Assembly (NCBI GenBank): GCA_900542015.1
Contig: UQLY01000002.1
Span: forward strand, 248,001-312,000
Source: an uncultured Lachnospiraceae bacterium
Lineage (GTDB): Bacteria; Bacillota; Clostridia; Lachnospirales; Lachnospiraceae
Reading direction: 5' to 3'
DNA: 64,000 nucleotides
In this document: positions 41,224 to 49,481 of the stretch, piece by piece
Layout: each line of letters opens with the position of its first letter
Numbering within the stretch: the first letter of the stretch is position 1
The notes under the pieces: generated by a model
Databases searched by the model: none
The model's input: the letters and a program-made list of their open reading frames with translations, nothing else
What the model was told of the DNA's origin: nothing
Translations under genes and position numbers: made by a program

Positions 41224-42162
41224 CTAAGCAAGTACCAATTTTGCAGCGCCGTAAATTCCCGCGTCGTTTCCGAGAGTCGCCAGCGTAAACTGAACGTCGC
41301 GGCTTGCATGGAACACATAAGGCGTATAATTTTTGCGGATATAACCTAACAATACTTCGCCGGCTTTGGATACGCCGCCGCCGATGACAAACGCTTCGGG
41401 ATTGACCACGCAGGCGATGCTCGCGAGCCCTTTGCCCAGATATTCGCCAAACTCTTCCGCAATTTCAAGCGCCACTTCGTCTCCCGCTTTTACCGCGTCC
41501 CAGACGTCTTTTGCGCTGACCTCTCCCATTTTCAGACAGGTAGGTTTGGTATTTCCTGCAAGCTTGCGGTTGGCAAGTCTGACAATCCCCGTAGCGGAGG
41601 TATACTGTTCAAGACAGCCTTTGTTTCCGCAGCCGCAGACTTCCGTTTCTTCATCGTTTACATGGATATGTCCGATTTCTCCCGCAGCTCCTCTGGCACC
41701 TGTAAGAATCTCTCCGTCCATAATGATGCCGCCGCCGACTCCTGTTCCCAGCGTCACAACGACGATGCTCTCAAAGCCCTGTCCGCCGCCTTTCCACATT
41801 TCGCCAAGCGCCGCGACATTGGCGTCGTTGCCGCCTTTTACCGGCATACCGTCCAACAGCCTGCTCAGCTCATCATTGATATTGAGCACGCCCCAGCCTA
41901 AATTTACACATTTGTATACAACGCCCTTTGCGTCTACCGGACCGGGAACGCCGATTCCGACGCCCACCACATCTTCCTGCGCGATGGATTTTTCCTGCAT
42001 CTTTCCCTTTACGGCATCCGCAACATCGGGAAGCACATTGACGCCGCCGTTTTCCGTGCGGGTCTTAATTTCCCACTTATCCAGCACGTTTCCTTCTGTA
42101 TCAAACAATCCCATTTTAATCGTTGTTCCGCCGACGTCTACGCCAAAACTATACTTTGCCAT
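41224..42162 (-). CDS. glk: ROK family glucokinase
   Basis: ATP-dependent sugar kinase of 312 residues. ATP site GVDVGGTTIKMGLFD, substrate region GNDANVAALGE, GTGVGGGIIMDG, the ROK signature with HIHVN and the zinc motif CGCGNKGCLEQYTSA. Neighbours hprK and crh fit a carbon-metabolism role. Glucose specificity is likely but not certain within ROK proteins. Confidence 0.92.
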   Translation of the reverse strand: MAKYSFGVDVGGTTIKMGLFDTEGNVLDKWEIKTRTENGGVNVLPDVADAVKGKMQEKSIAQEDVVGVGIGVPGPVDAKGVVYKCVNLGWGVLNINDELSRLLDGMPVKGGNDANVAALGEMWKGGGQGFESIVVVTLGTGVGGGIIMDGEILTGARGAAGEIGHIHVNDEETEVCGCGNKGCLEQYTSATGIVRLANRKLAGNTKPTCLKMGEVSAKDVWDAVKAGDEVALEIAEEFGEYLGKGLASIACVVNPEAFVIGGGVSKAGEVLLGYIRKNYTPYVFHASRDVQFTLATLGNDAGIYGAAKLVLA

Positions 42163-42216
42163 TTTCCTGTTTCTCCTTTACCCTTCTGTTTTACGCTCCG
42201 ATTTTTTCGCCTCCGC

Positions 42217-43149
42217 CTAATCCTCGCGCTTCTTTGCCAGATTGTTCTGCACTCTTGTATACAATTCCTGCGCCGCGTTGTAGCCCATCTTTTTCTGACG
42301 GTGGTTTACCGCCGCGGACTCGCAGATAACCGCCAGGTTACGTCCGGGTCTGATGGGGATGCTGTGGCACACCAGTTTATTTCCCAGATACTCCGTATAT
42401 TCTTCTTCCAGTCCCAGGCGGTCGTATTCTTTATCCTTATCCCAGTCCTCCAGCTTGATGACAAGATCGATCTGGCTTGTCTCCTTTACGCTGGACACAC
42501 CAAACAGGGTTTTGACATCCACAATACCGATACCGCGCAGCTCAATAAAATACTTGGTAATTTCCGGCGCGGAACCTACCAGCGTATCTTCGCTTACTTT
42601 TCTGATTTCCACAACGTCATCGGTTACGAGACGATGCCCTCTTTTAATCAGCTCCAGCGCCGCCTCGGATTTACCGATACCGCTTTCTCCGGTAATCAGT
42701 ACGCCCTCGCCGTATACGTCCACCAACACGCCGTGGACGGAAATGCAGGGAGCGAGCTGTACATTCAGCCAGCGGATAATCTCAGCCGTAAAAGCCGAGG
42801 TCGCCTTTTTCGTCATAAGGAGAGGAATCTTTTTCTCCAAAGCGATCTTGAGGAATAAAGGATCGGGCTGTAATTCGCGGCAGAATACAATCACGGGAAT
42901 CGGACAAGATAACAGCTTGTTATAGATTTCTTCTTTTCTAGCGTCTTCCATACTGTCCATATAAGTATATTCCACAAATCCGATAATCTGCAGACGGGTC
43001 GCTTCGTAATGTTCAAAATATCCCGCCAACTGCAGCGCCGGTCTGTTGATATCGGGCTGCGTAACCTTCACACCGCTGATATCCAGCTCCGGCGTGAGAT
43101 TTTCCAGTTTAAATCTTTCGATGATTTTTTCCAATTTTACACTTGCCAT
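42217..43149 (-). CDS. hprK: HPr kinase/phosphorylase
   Basis: Bifunctional enzyme that phosphorylates Ser46 of HPr and Crh in response to glycolytic intermediates and reverses it at high phosphate. 310 residues. Walker A GESGIGKSEAALELIKRGH and the signature ELRGIGIVDVKTLFGVSSV are clear. Upstream of glk with a 54-base gap. Confidence 0.97.
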   Translation of the reverse strand: MASVKLEKIIERFKLENLTPELDISGVKVTQPDINRPALQLAGYFEHYEATRLQIIGFVEYTYMDSMEDARKEEIYNKLLSCPIPVIVFCRELQPDPLFLKIALEKKIPLLMTKKATSAFTAEIIRWLNVQLAPCISVHGVLVDVYGEGVLITGESGIGKSEAALELIKRGHRLVTDDVVEIRKVSEDTLVGSAPEITKYFIELRGIGIVDVKTLFGVSSVKETSQIDLVIKLEDWDKDKEYDRLGLEEEYTEYLGNKLVCHSIPIRPGRNLAVICESAAVNHRQKKMGYNAAQELYTRVQNNLAKKRED

Positions 43150-43255
43150 ATGTTTCCCTCTCTTTACAGTTTGTTTTTTGCTGTTGGTTTTGCTGTATGC
43201 TAAATGTACGCCAAATCATGGCTTTACCCATTAGTTTCATCATAGCACAGTTTTT

Positions 43256-45205
43256 TTAGTCCCGCAACGGAGTTTCCGTCCGAGTTTCCTCTGCCGCTCC
43301 TTCCGCGGTTTCCGCCTGAGTTTCTTCTGCCGTTTCCGGATGAAAAAAGCGATAGATTTCCTCAGCCTGGGACAGGGGAATTTCCGGCACCTTTTGAAGC
43401 TCTTCTATCTGCGCCCGCTTGATTTCCTCTATGGATTTAAAATATCTCATCAGCGCTTTCCTTCTGGAAGGACCGATGCCTTTGATATCGTCGAGCACGG
43501 AATGGACCCCTTCGCTGCGCCGCAGGGATCTGTGATACTCAATGGCAAATCTGTGCGCTTCATCCTGAATCCTTGTAATCAGCTTAAATCCTTCCGAATC
43601 CCTCTCGATGGGAATTTCTTCATTATTAAAATACAAGCCTCTCGTCCTGTGGTGGTCGTCCTTTACCATGCCGCAGACCGGAATATCGATCCGCAGGCTT
43701 TCCAGCACCTCTTTGGCAATATTTACCTGACCTCTGCCGCCGTCCATCAACAACAGGTCCGGAAACTTCGTAAAGCTGCCGAAGGTTTCGTCCATCTGCT
43801 TTTCCCGGTACTGTTTTTTCTCCTCCAGCCCGTGCAGAAATCTTCTGGTCAGGACCTCTCTCATGCAGGCATAATCGTCGGGACCGTCCACGGAACGGAT
43901 GCGGAATTTCCTGTAATCGCTGCGCCGGGGTTTTCCCTTCTCATAAACGATCATGGAGCCTACATTCTGAAAGCCGCTGATATTGCTGATATCAAACGCT
44001 TCGATGCGCTCCACCTTTTCAAGTCCGATTGCCGCGGCGATCTCCTTCACGGCTCCGATGGTCCTGCCTTCCTCCCGTTTGATCCGTTCTTTATCCTTAC
44101 TTAATACCAGCTCCGCGTTTTTCGCCGCCAGAAGCACCAGCTTTTCCTTGCTTCCGATTTTGGGCACAACCAGGCGCACCCTCGAACCCTTCCGGGCGGA
44201 CAGCCATTCTTCGATCAGCGCATGGTCGCCGATCTCTTCCTGGAGCATAATGGTACGGGGCAGAAAAGGCGTTCCCGCATAAAACTGTTTCATAAAGTTT
44301 TCCATGACTTCGCCCCTTGGCATATCAGCCACATTCGTCATATAAAAGTGTTCTCTTCCGATCAGCTTACCGCCCCGGACAAAAAACACCTGCACAACCG
44401 CATCCTTCTCGTCGGACGCCATGGCAATGACGTCCTTATCCTCTTCGGAGCTTTCGGTAATCTTTTGCTTTTGCGCCACGGATTTCACACTGTTTAACAG
44501 GTCCCGGTAACGGATTGCCTCCTCAAAATCCATTGCCCCGGACGCCTCGTTCATCTTTTCTTCCAGACTCCTTAAAATCGGCGCATAATGTCCGTTTAAA
44601 AATTCCAGCGCGCCTTCGATCTGTTTTGCATATTCTTCTTCGCTGACCTTTCCGGCGCAGGGAGCGCTGCATTGTTTCATATGATAGTTGAGGCAGGGTC
44701 TGTCCTTTCCCACATCCCGGGGCAGTACCTTGCGGCAGGTTCTTAAACAAAACAGCTTATTGAGCAGTTCTATGGTATCCTTGACGCTGCCTGCACTGGT
44801 ATAAGGACCGAAATACTTGGATTTATCCTTTTTCATGCTTCTGGAAAACACCAGCCTCGGAAAAGCCTCTCCCATGGTTACCTTAATATACGGATAGGTC
44901 TTGTCGTCCTTTAACATGGTATTGTATTTGGGTCGGTGCTCTTTGATCAGATTGTTTTCCAGGACTAACGCCTCCAGCTCCGAGTCCGTCACGATATATT
45001 CAAAATGGTCAATCTGTGAAACCATTCTTTGTATCTTTACCGTCTTTTTTGTCCCCGCACGAAAATAAGAGTGCACACGGCGGTTTAAATTGATCGCCTT
45101 GCCCACATAGATAATCGCATCGTACTTATCGTGCATAATATAAACGCCCGGATCGTGAGGGAGTTTTTTCAGTTCTTCCTGAATGTTGAAGGTCGGAGTG
45201 CTCAT
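43256..45205 (-). CDS. uvrC: Excinuclease ABC subunit C
   Basis: DNA-repair endonuclease making both incisions in nucleotide excision repair. 649 residues: N-terminal GIY-YIG domain (DPGVYIMHDKYDAIIYVGKAINL), UVR region, C-terminal RNase H-like domain (IEAFDISNISGFQNVGSMIV, DLLLMDGGRGQVN) and helix-hairpin-helix (GIGPSRRKALMRYF). An acidic, Thr/Glu-rich 30-residue tail follows. The frame opens earlier (TTG 45265), but ATG 45205 gives the usual start although no good Shine-Dalgarno precedes it. Confidence 0.96.
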   Translation of the reverse strand: MSTPTFNIQEELKKLPHDPGVYIMHDKYDAIIYVGKAINLNRRVHSYFRAGTKKTVKIQRMVSQIDHFEYIVTDSELEALVLENNLIKEHRPKYNTMLKDDKTYPYIKVTMGEAFPRLVFSRSMKKDKSKYFGPYTSAGSVKDTIELLNKLFCLRTCRKVLPRDVGKDRPCLNYHMKQCSAPCAGKVSEEEYAKQIEGALEFLNGHYAPILRSLEEKMNEASGAMDFEEAIRYRDLLNSVKSVAQKQKITESSEEDKDVIAMASDEKDAVVQVFFVRGGKLIGREHFYMTNVADMPRGEVMENFMKQFYAGTPFLPRTIMLQEEIGDHALIEEWLSARKGSRVRLVVPKIGSKEKLVLLAAKNAELVLSKDKERIKREEGRTIGAVKEIAAAIGLEKVERIEAFDISNISGFQNVGSMIVYEKGKPRRSDYRKFRIRSVDGPDDYACMREVLTRRFLHGLEEKKQYREKQMDETFGSFTKFPDLLLMDGGRGQVNIAKEVLESLRIDIPVCGMVKDDHHRTRGLYFNNEEIPIERDSEGFKLITRIQDEAHRFAIEYHRSLRRSEGVHSVLDDIKGIGPSRRKALMRYFKSIEEIKRAQIEELQKVPEIPLSQAEEIYRFFHPETAEETQAETAEGAAEETRTETPLRD

Positions 45206-45246
45206 AATGGTACCGTTGGATAAAAAAAGTAATTGACGTACAGCGC

Positions 45247-45288
45247 GGGACCTGCGTATGTGCAAATAGTTACAGATACGCAGGTCCC
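45247..45288. terminator. Strong hairpin upstream of uvrC
   Basis: GGGACCTGCGTAT (45247-45259) and ATACGCAGGTCCC (45276-45288) form a perfect 13-base stem in the ftsH-uvrC gap. On the minus strand the T-run lies about 20 bases beyond, and on the plus strand CTGGTTTTTGG follows. It may reduce read-through or act as a stability hairpin at the ftsH 3' end. Confidence 0.55.
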
Positions 45289-45306
45289 CTGGTTTTTGGT
45301 TGCGGT

Positions 45307-47445
45307 TTAATCTTCTTCGGTGTCAGCGCCGGAATCGGTTTCCGTATGTTCTTCACCGGCTGCACCGGGCTCTTCTGTTTCCATTTCGGGAGAGTAGGTA
45401 AGAGGAATTTCAACTTCCGCAAAAAGATCGTTTTCCTGATCCGCTTCTGCTTTCTGCGTCGTTTCTTCCTTTTCTTCCTTCTCTTCTTTTTGAGCGCTCT
45501 CGGAAAGCTGCGCTTCTTTTTTATCATCCTCAGGCGCGGGGATTCCTTTTTCCCTGCGGTAGATTTCCATAAATTCCTTACCCGTAATGGTCTCTTTCTC
45601 AATCAGGTGCGCCGCGATTTTATCCATAACCGCGCGGTTTTCCTTCAACAGGCTCTTTGCCTCTTTATAGCAGGATTTCAGAATCTTCATAACCTCTTCG
45701 TCAATTCCCGCTGCCGTCACATCGGAGCAGTTTAACGCCCTGCGTCCCTCCAGATAACGGCTTTCGGTAGTTTCCAGTCCCATCAGACCGAACCGTTTGC
45801 TCATGCCGTACTGAGTTACCATGCTGCGGGCAATATCGGTTGCTTTTTCAATATCATTGGAAGCCCCGGTGGTTACGGTATCAAATACCAGCTCCTCCGC
45901 CGCTCTTCCGCCTAACAGACCTACCAGCATATCATGGAGCTCCGCTTCGGTATTCAGATACTTTTCTTCCTCCGGCACGTGCATAACATATCCTAACGCG
46001 CCCATGGTACGAGGCACAATGGTAATTTTCTGCACCGGCTCGGAATTTTTCTGCAATGCGGAAATCAAAGCGTGACCGACCTCATGGTAGGACACGATCT
46101 TTCTTTCCTGCTCGCTCATAATGCGGTCTTTCTTTTCCTTACCTACCAGGACAACCTCTACGGCGTCAAACAGATCCTTCTGGCAGACTGCCTTTCTGCC
46201 CTCTTTTACCGCATTGATCGCCGCCTCGTTGATCATATTGGCAAGATCCGATCCCACGGCGCCGCTTGTCGCAAGGGCGATCGCATCCAGATCCACGCTG
46301 TCGTCAAGAAGCACGTCTTTGGAATGAACCTTCAAAATATCCACGCGTCCCTTTAAATCCGGTTTATCTACAATGATACGCCTGTCAAAACGTCCCGGAC
46401 GCAGCAGCGCCTTATCCAGAATTTCCGGTCTGTTGGTCGCCGCCAGAATCAGGATACCCTTGGAAGAGTCAAAGCCATCCATTTCGGAAAGCAACTGGTT
46501 CAGGGTCTGCTCTCTTTCTTCGTTTCCGCCGCCGTATTTGGAATCACGGCTTCTGCCGATCGCATCAATCTCGTCGATAAAGATAATGCAGGGCGCATTT
46601 TTCTGTGCTTCCTTAAACAGATCCCTGACACGGGAAGCGCCGACGCCCACATACAATTCTACAAAATCAGATCCCGCAAGGGAGAAGAACGGCACGTGCG
46701 CTTCGCCTGCAACCGCTTTGGCAAGCAGCGTCTTACCGGTTCCGGGAGGTCCCACCAGCAGCGCTCCCTTCGGCAGCTTCGCGCCGATCTGGGTATATTT
46801 GCCGGGATTGTGCAGGAAATCCACAACCTCCTGCAGAGATTCCTTTGCCTCTTCCTGTCCCGCCACATCTTTAAAGGTAACTCCCGTTTCCTTTTGTACA
46901 TAAACCTTGGCATTGCTCTTTCCTACGCCCATGGGTCCGCCGCTTCCGCCCATTTTGCGGAATGCAAACATCAAAAGCGCGTAAAGCAGTACAATCGGCA
47001 GAACCCAGCTCAGAATGCTGAAAATCAGTCCGGAATTATCCGGTATTTCCCTGGTGTATTCCACCCCGTATTCATCTAACAGCTGGTAGAGATTATCGTC
47101 CTCCAAATTGCCCGTATAATAAGTTTCCATGGGCTGGGCGCCTCCCAGCACGGCGTTATTGCTGACCCCGCGCTTTTTCGATTTGGGCGTGATCTGGATT
47201 TGCGTATCGGTTATCAGTACGCTTTGTACTTCGCCCGCCTTTACCATCTGTAAAAATGTGCTGTAAGCGATCTCCTCGCTGGAGCCCGCCATCATATTCA
47301 TAAACAGACTCATCCCCATCAGCGTAACAAGTACCGCGATCAGCAGCATGAACAGACTCTGCTTCTTCTGCGGTCCGTTTCCGCCGCCGGGATTTTGATT
47401 ATTCTGATTATTATTTTGATTATTGGGTTGATTATTGTTCTCCAT
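45307..47445 (-). CDS. ftsH: ATP-dependent zinc metalloprotease FtsH
   Basis: Membrane AAA+ protease of 712 residues that degrades membrane and regulatory proteins. An Asn/Gln-rich N-terminus precedes TM1 (about 31-50), an extracellular domain, and TM2 (about 143-162). AAA motifs: Walker A GPPGTGKTLLAKAVAGEA, Walker B IIFIDEIDAIG, SRH RPGRFDRRI. Zinc motif HEVGH, with Val in place of the usual Ala, and a third ligand in the TGASNDIEKAT region. The acidic Glu-rich C-terminal tail (~80 residues) is longer than typical. Confidence 0.97.
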   Translation of the reverse strand: MENNNQPNNQNNNQNNQNPGGGNGPQKKQSLFMLLIAVLVTLMGMSLFMNMMAGSSEEIAYSTFLQMVKAGEVQSVLITDTQIQITPKSKKRGVSNNAVLGGAQPMETYYTGNLEDDNLYQLLDEYGVEYTREIPDNSGLIFSILSWVLPIVLLYALLMFAFRKMGGSGGPMGVGKSNAKVYVQKETGVTFKDVAGQEEAKESLQEVVDFLHNPGKYTQIGAKLPKGALLVGPPGTGKTLLAKAVAGEAHVPFFSLAGSDFVELYVGVGASRVRDLFKEAQKNAPCIIFIDEIDAIGRSRDSKYGGGNEEREQTLNQLLSEMDGFDSSKGILILAATNRPEILDKALLRPGRFDRRIIVDKPDLKGRVDILKVHSKDVLLDDSVDLDAIALATSGAVGSDLANMINEAAINAVKEGRKAVCQKDLFDAVEVVLVGKEKKDRIMSEQERKIVSYHEVGHALISALQKNSEPVQKITIVPRTMGALGYVMHVPEEEKYLNTEAELHDMLVGLLGGRAAEELVFDTVTTGASNDIEKATDIARSMVTQYGMSKRFGLMGLETTESRYLEGRRALNCSDVTAAGIDEEVMKILKSCYKEAKSLLKENRAVMDKIAAHLIEKETITGKEFMEIYRREKGIPAPEDDKKEAQLSESAQKEEKEEKEETTQKAEADQENDLFAEVEIPLTYSPEMETEEPGAAGEEHTETDSGADTEED

Positions 47446-47471
47446 ATCGTTCCTCCAAACAGTCTGCTACT

Positions 47472-47500
47472 ATTATAAAATCTGATTTCCCATAAATCAA
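47472..47500 (-). promoter_or_regulatory. Predicted promoter of ftsH
   Basis: TTGATT (47500-47495), 17-base spacer, TATAAT (47477-47472) on the minus strand, just upstream of the GGAGG site of ftsH. Confidence 0.75.
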
Positions 47501-47597
47501 TATAAACATTGTGAATTTTGAGTGTCCGTTCTTAAACTTTTCTAAACTTTTTTGAACTTTTTTGATACAAATCCTAGATTTTAGACAATCTTCATTG

Positions 47598-47622
47598 TAT
47601 AATACATGAGTATATTAGGAGG
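47598..47622 (+). promoter_or_regulatory. pyrG -10 element and ribosome-binding site
   Basis: TATAAT at 47598-47603, with a weak TTAGAC-like -35 region before it, and AGGAGG at 47617-47622. The transcript leader is under 30 bases, leaving no room for a terminator-type attenuator. Confidence 0.65.
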
Positions 47623-47630
47623 ACTATTTC

Positions 47631-49238
47631 ATGGCAGTAAAATATGTATTTGTAACAGGCGGCGTTGTATCCGGTCTCGGAAAAGGAATTACCGCCGCAT
47701 CTTTAGGAAGATTATTGAAGGCGCGTGGTTATAAGGTAACCATGCAGAAGTTTGATCCATATATCAATATCGATCCGGGCACGATGAATCCCATTCAGCA
47801 CGGCGAGGTTTTTGTAACCGATGACGGCGTGGAAACCGATCTGGATCTGGGGCATTACGAGCGTTTCATCGACGAGAGCCTGGATAAAAATTCCAACGTC
47901 ACCACGGGAAAGGTTTACTGGTCCGTTCTGCAAAAGGAACGCCGCGGCGATTACGGCGGGGGCACCGTTCAGGTTATCCCTCACATTACCAATGAAATCA
48001 AGAGCCGCTTCTACCGCAACTTCAGCGACGACGATATGCGGATTGCCATTATCGAGGTAGGCGGAACCGTCGGCGATATCGAGAGCCAGCCATTTTTGGA
48101 ATCCATCCGCCAGTTTCAGCATGAAGTGGGACATGAAAACGCGATTTTGATTCATGTTACTTTAATCCCGTATCTCTCCGCGTCCCAGGAAATGAAAACC
48201 AAGCCCACCCAGGCTTCCGTTAAAGAGCTGCAGGGAATGGGTATTCAGCCGGATATTATCGTATGCAGAAGCGAGCACCCCTTAAACCAGCAGTTAAAGG
48301 ATAAGATCGCTTTATTCTGTAACGTTCCCAACAACCACGTATTGCAAAATCTGGATGTGGAACATTTATATGAAGCGCCCCTTGCTTTGGAAAAAGAAAA
48401 AATCGCCGATGTTGCCTGCGAATGCCTCCATCTGGACTGTCCCGCTCCGGACCTTTCGGATTGGAAAGAAATGGTGGAACAGCTCCGCAATCCGAAGCAC
48501 GAGGTTACCATTGCCCTCGTCGGCAAATATATCCAGCTTCACGACGCTTATTTAAGCGTTGCGGAAGCATTAAAGCACGGCGGTATTTTTATCAATACGA
48601 CCGTTAATATCAAATGGGTCGATTCGGAAACCGTTACCGATGAAAACGTCGGGGAAATCCTTGGCGGCGTCAACGGCATCCTCGTCCCCGGCGGATTCGG
48701 AAACCGCGGCATTGAGGGCAAGATTAAGGCAATTACCTATGCAAGGGAAAATAATATTCCGTTTTTAGGGCTTTGCCTTGGTATGCAGCTTGCCATTGTA
48801 GAATTTGCAAGAAATGTAATCGGCTTTAACGACGCCCACAGCGAAGAGCTGGACCCCAGCACCACGCATCCGGTTATCGCGCTGATGCCCGATCAGAACG
48901 GCGTGGAAGATATCGGCGGCACTTTAAGGCTGGGATCTTACCCCTGCGTACTGGATAAAAGCTCCAGGGCATATGCTTTGTACGGCGAAGAAACCATTTA
49001 TGAAAGGCACCGTCACCGCTATGAGGTCAACAACGACTTCCGCGCGTCTCTGACGGAAAACGGCATGAAGCTGTCCGGTATTTCCCCGGACGGGCGCATC
49101 GTGGAAATGTGCGAGCTGCCGACGCATCCTTTCTTCATCGCTACGCAGGCGCACCCCGAATTTAAGAGCCGTCCCAACAGACCGCATCCTTTATTCAAAG
49201 GCTTTGTAGAAGCCGCTTTAGAGCAAAGCCGCAACTAA
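47631..49238 (+). CDS. pyrG: CTP synthase
   Basis: Glutamine-dependent amination of UTP to CTP. 535 residues. The synthase domain has VTGGVVSGLGKGITAASLG, DPYINIDPGTMNP and EVGGTVGDIESQPFLE. The C-terminal glutaminase domain shows the nucleophile elbow FLGLCLGMQ with Cys and the His/Glu pair in TQAHPEFKSRP. Divergent from ftsH, with its own promoter. A structured palindromic element follows 50 bases after the stop. Confidence 0.98.
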   Translation: MAVKYVFVTGGVVSGLGKGITAASLGRLLKARGYKVTMQKFDPYINIDPGTMNPIQHGEVFVTDDGVETDLDLGHYERFIDESLDKNSNVTTGKVYWSVLQKERRGDYGGGTVQVIPHITNEIKSRFYRNFSDDDMRIAIIEVGGTVGDIESQPFLESIRQFQHEVGHENAILIHVTLIPYLSASQEMKTKPTQASVKELQGMGIQPDIIVCRSEHPLNQQLKDKIALFCNVPNNHVLQNLDVEHLYEAPLALEKEKIADVACECLHLDCPAPDLSDWKEMVEQLRNPKHEVTIALVGKYIQLHDAYLSVAEALKHGGIFINTTVNIKWVDSETVTDENVGEILGGVNGILVPGGFGNRGIEGKIKAITYARENNIPFLGLCLGMQLAIVEFARNVIGFNDAHSEELDPSTTHPVIALMPDQNGVEDIGGTLRLGSYPCVLDKSSRAYALYGEETIYERHRHRYEVNNDFRASLTENGMKLSGISPDGRIVEMCELPTHPFFIATQAHPEFKSRPNRPHPLFKGFVEAALEQSRN

Positions 49239-49288
49239 AATAAAGAATTTAAAACAACCGAACCAAACAGACAAAGCAACCAACAATA

Positions 49289-49456
49289 AAACAGGGCTGC
49301 CGCATTGCAAATTTTTATATCTGTCAAAGGAAACCTTTACAAAAACGCCGGTACTTAATCCGCGTATTTTGCGGATTTACGTACCGCTGCGTTTTTGCAG
49401 AGCGAAAGCGTGTTTCCGTAACCGATATAAAAATTTGTAATGCGGCAGCCTTGTTT
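49289..49456 (+). repeat. Structured palindromic element, copy 2 (downstream of pyrG)
   Basis: 168 bases with 36-base outer arms (49289-49324 and 49421-49456), complementary except three positions. The core is nearly identical to copy 3 and similar to copy 1: GGAAAC/GTTTCC, CAAAAACGC/GCGTTTTTG, GGTAC/GTACC, TCCGC/GCGGA, and a side hairpin GC-GAAA-GC with a GNRA loop. Compared with copy 1, the stem GAAACACGT/ACGTGTTTC is replaced by CAAAAACGC/GCGTTTTTG, i.e. both sides changed together. Lies between convergent pyrG and the GH3 gene, in the pyrG sense. Confidence 0.85.
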
Positions 49457-49481
49457 GATTGCGTTACCTGTTTTATCCGCT

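Noticed and set aside
47520..47630. Attenuator control of pyrG
   Set aside because: The promoter -10 lies less than 30 bases before the ATG and no hairpin or initial G-run fits.
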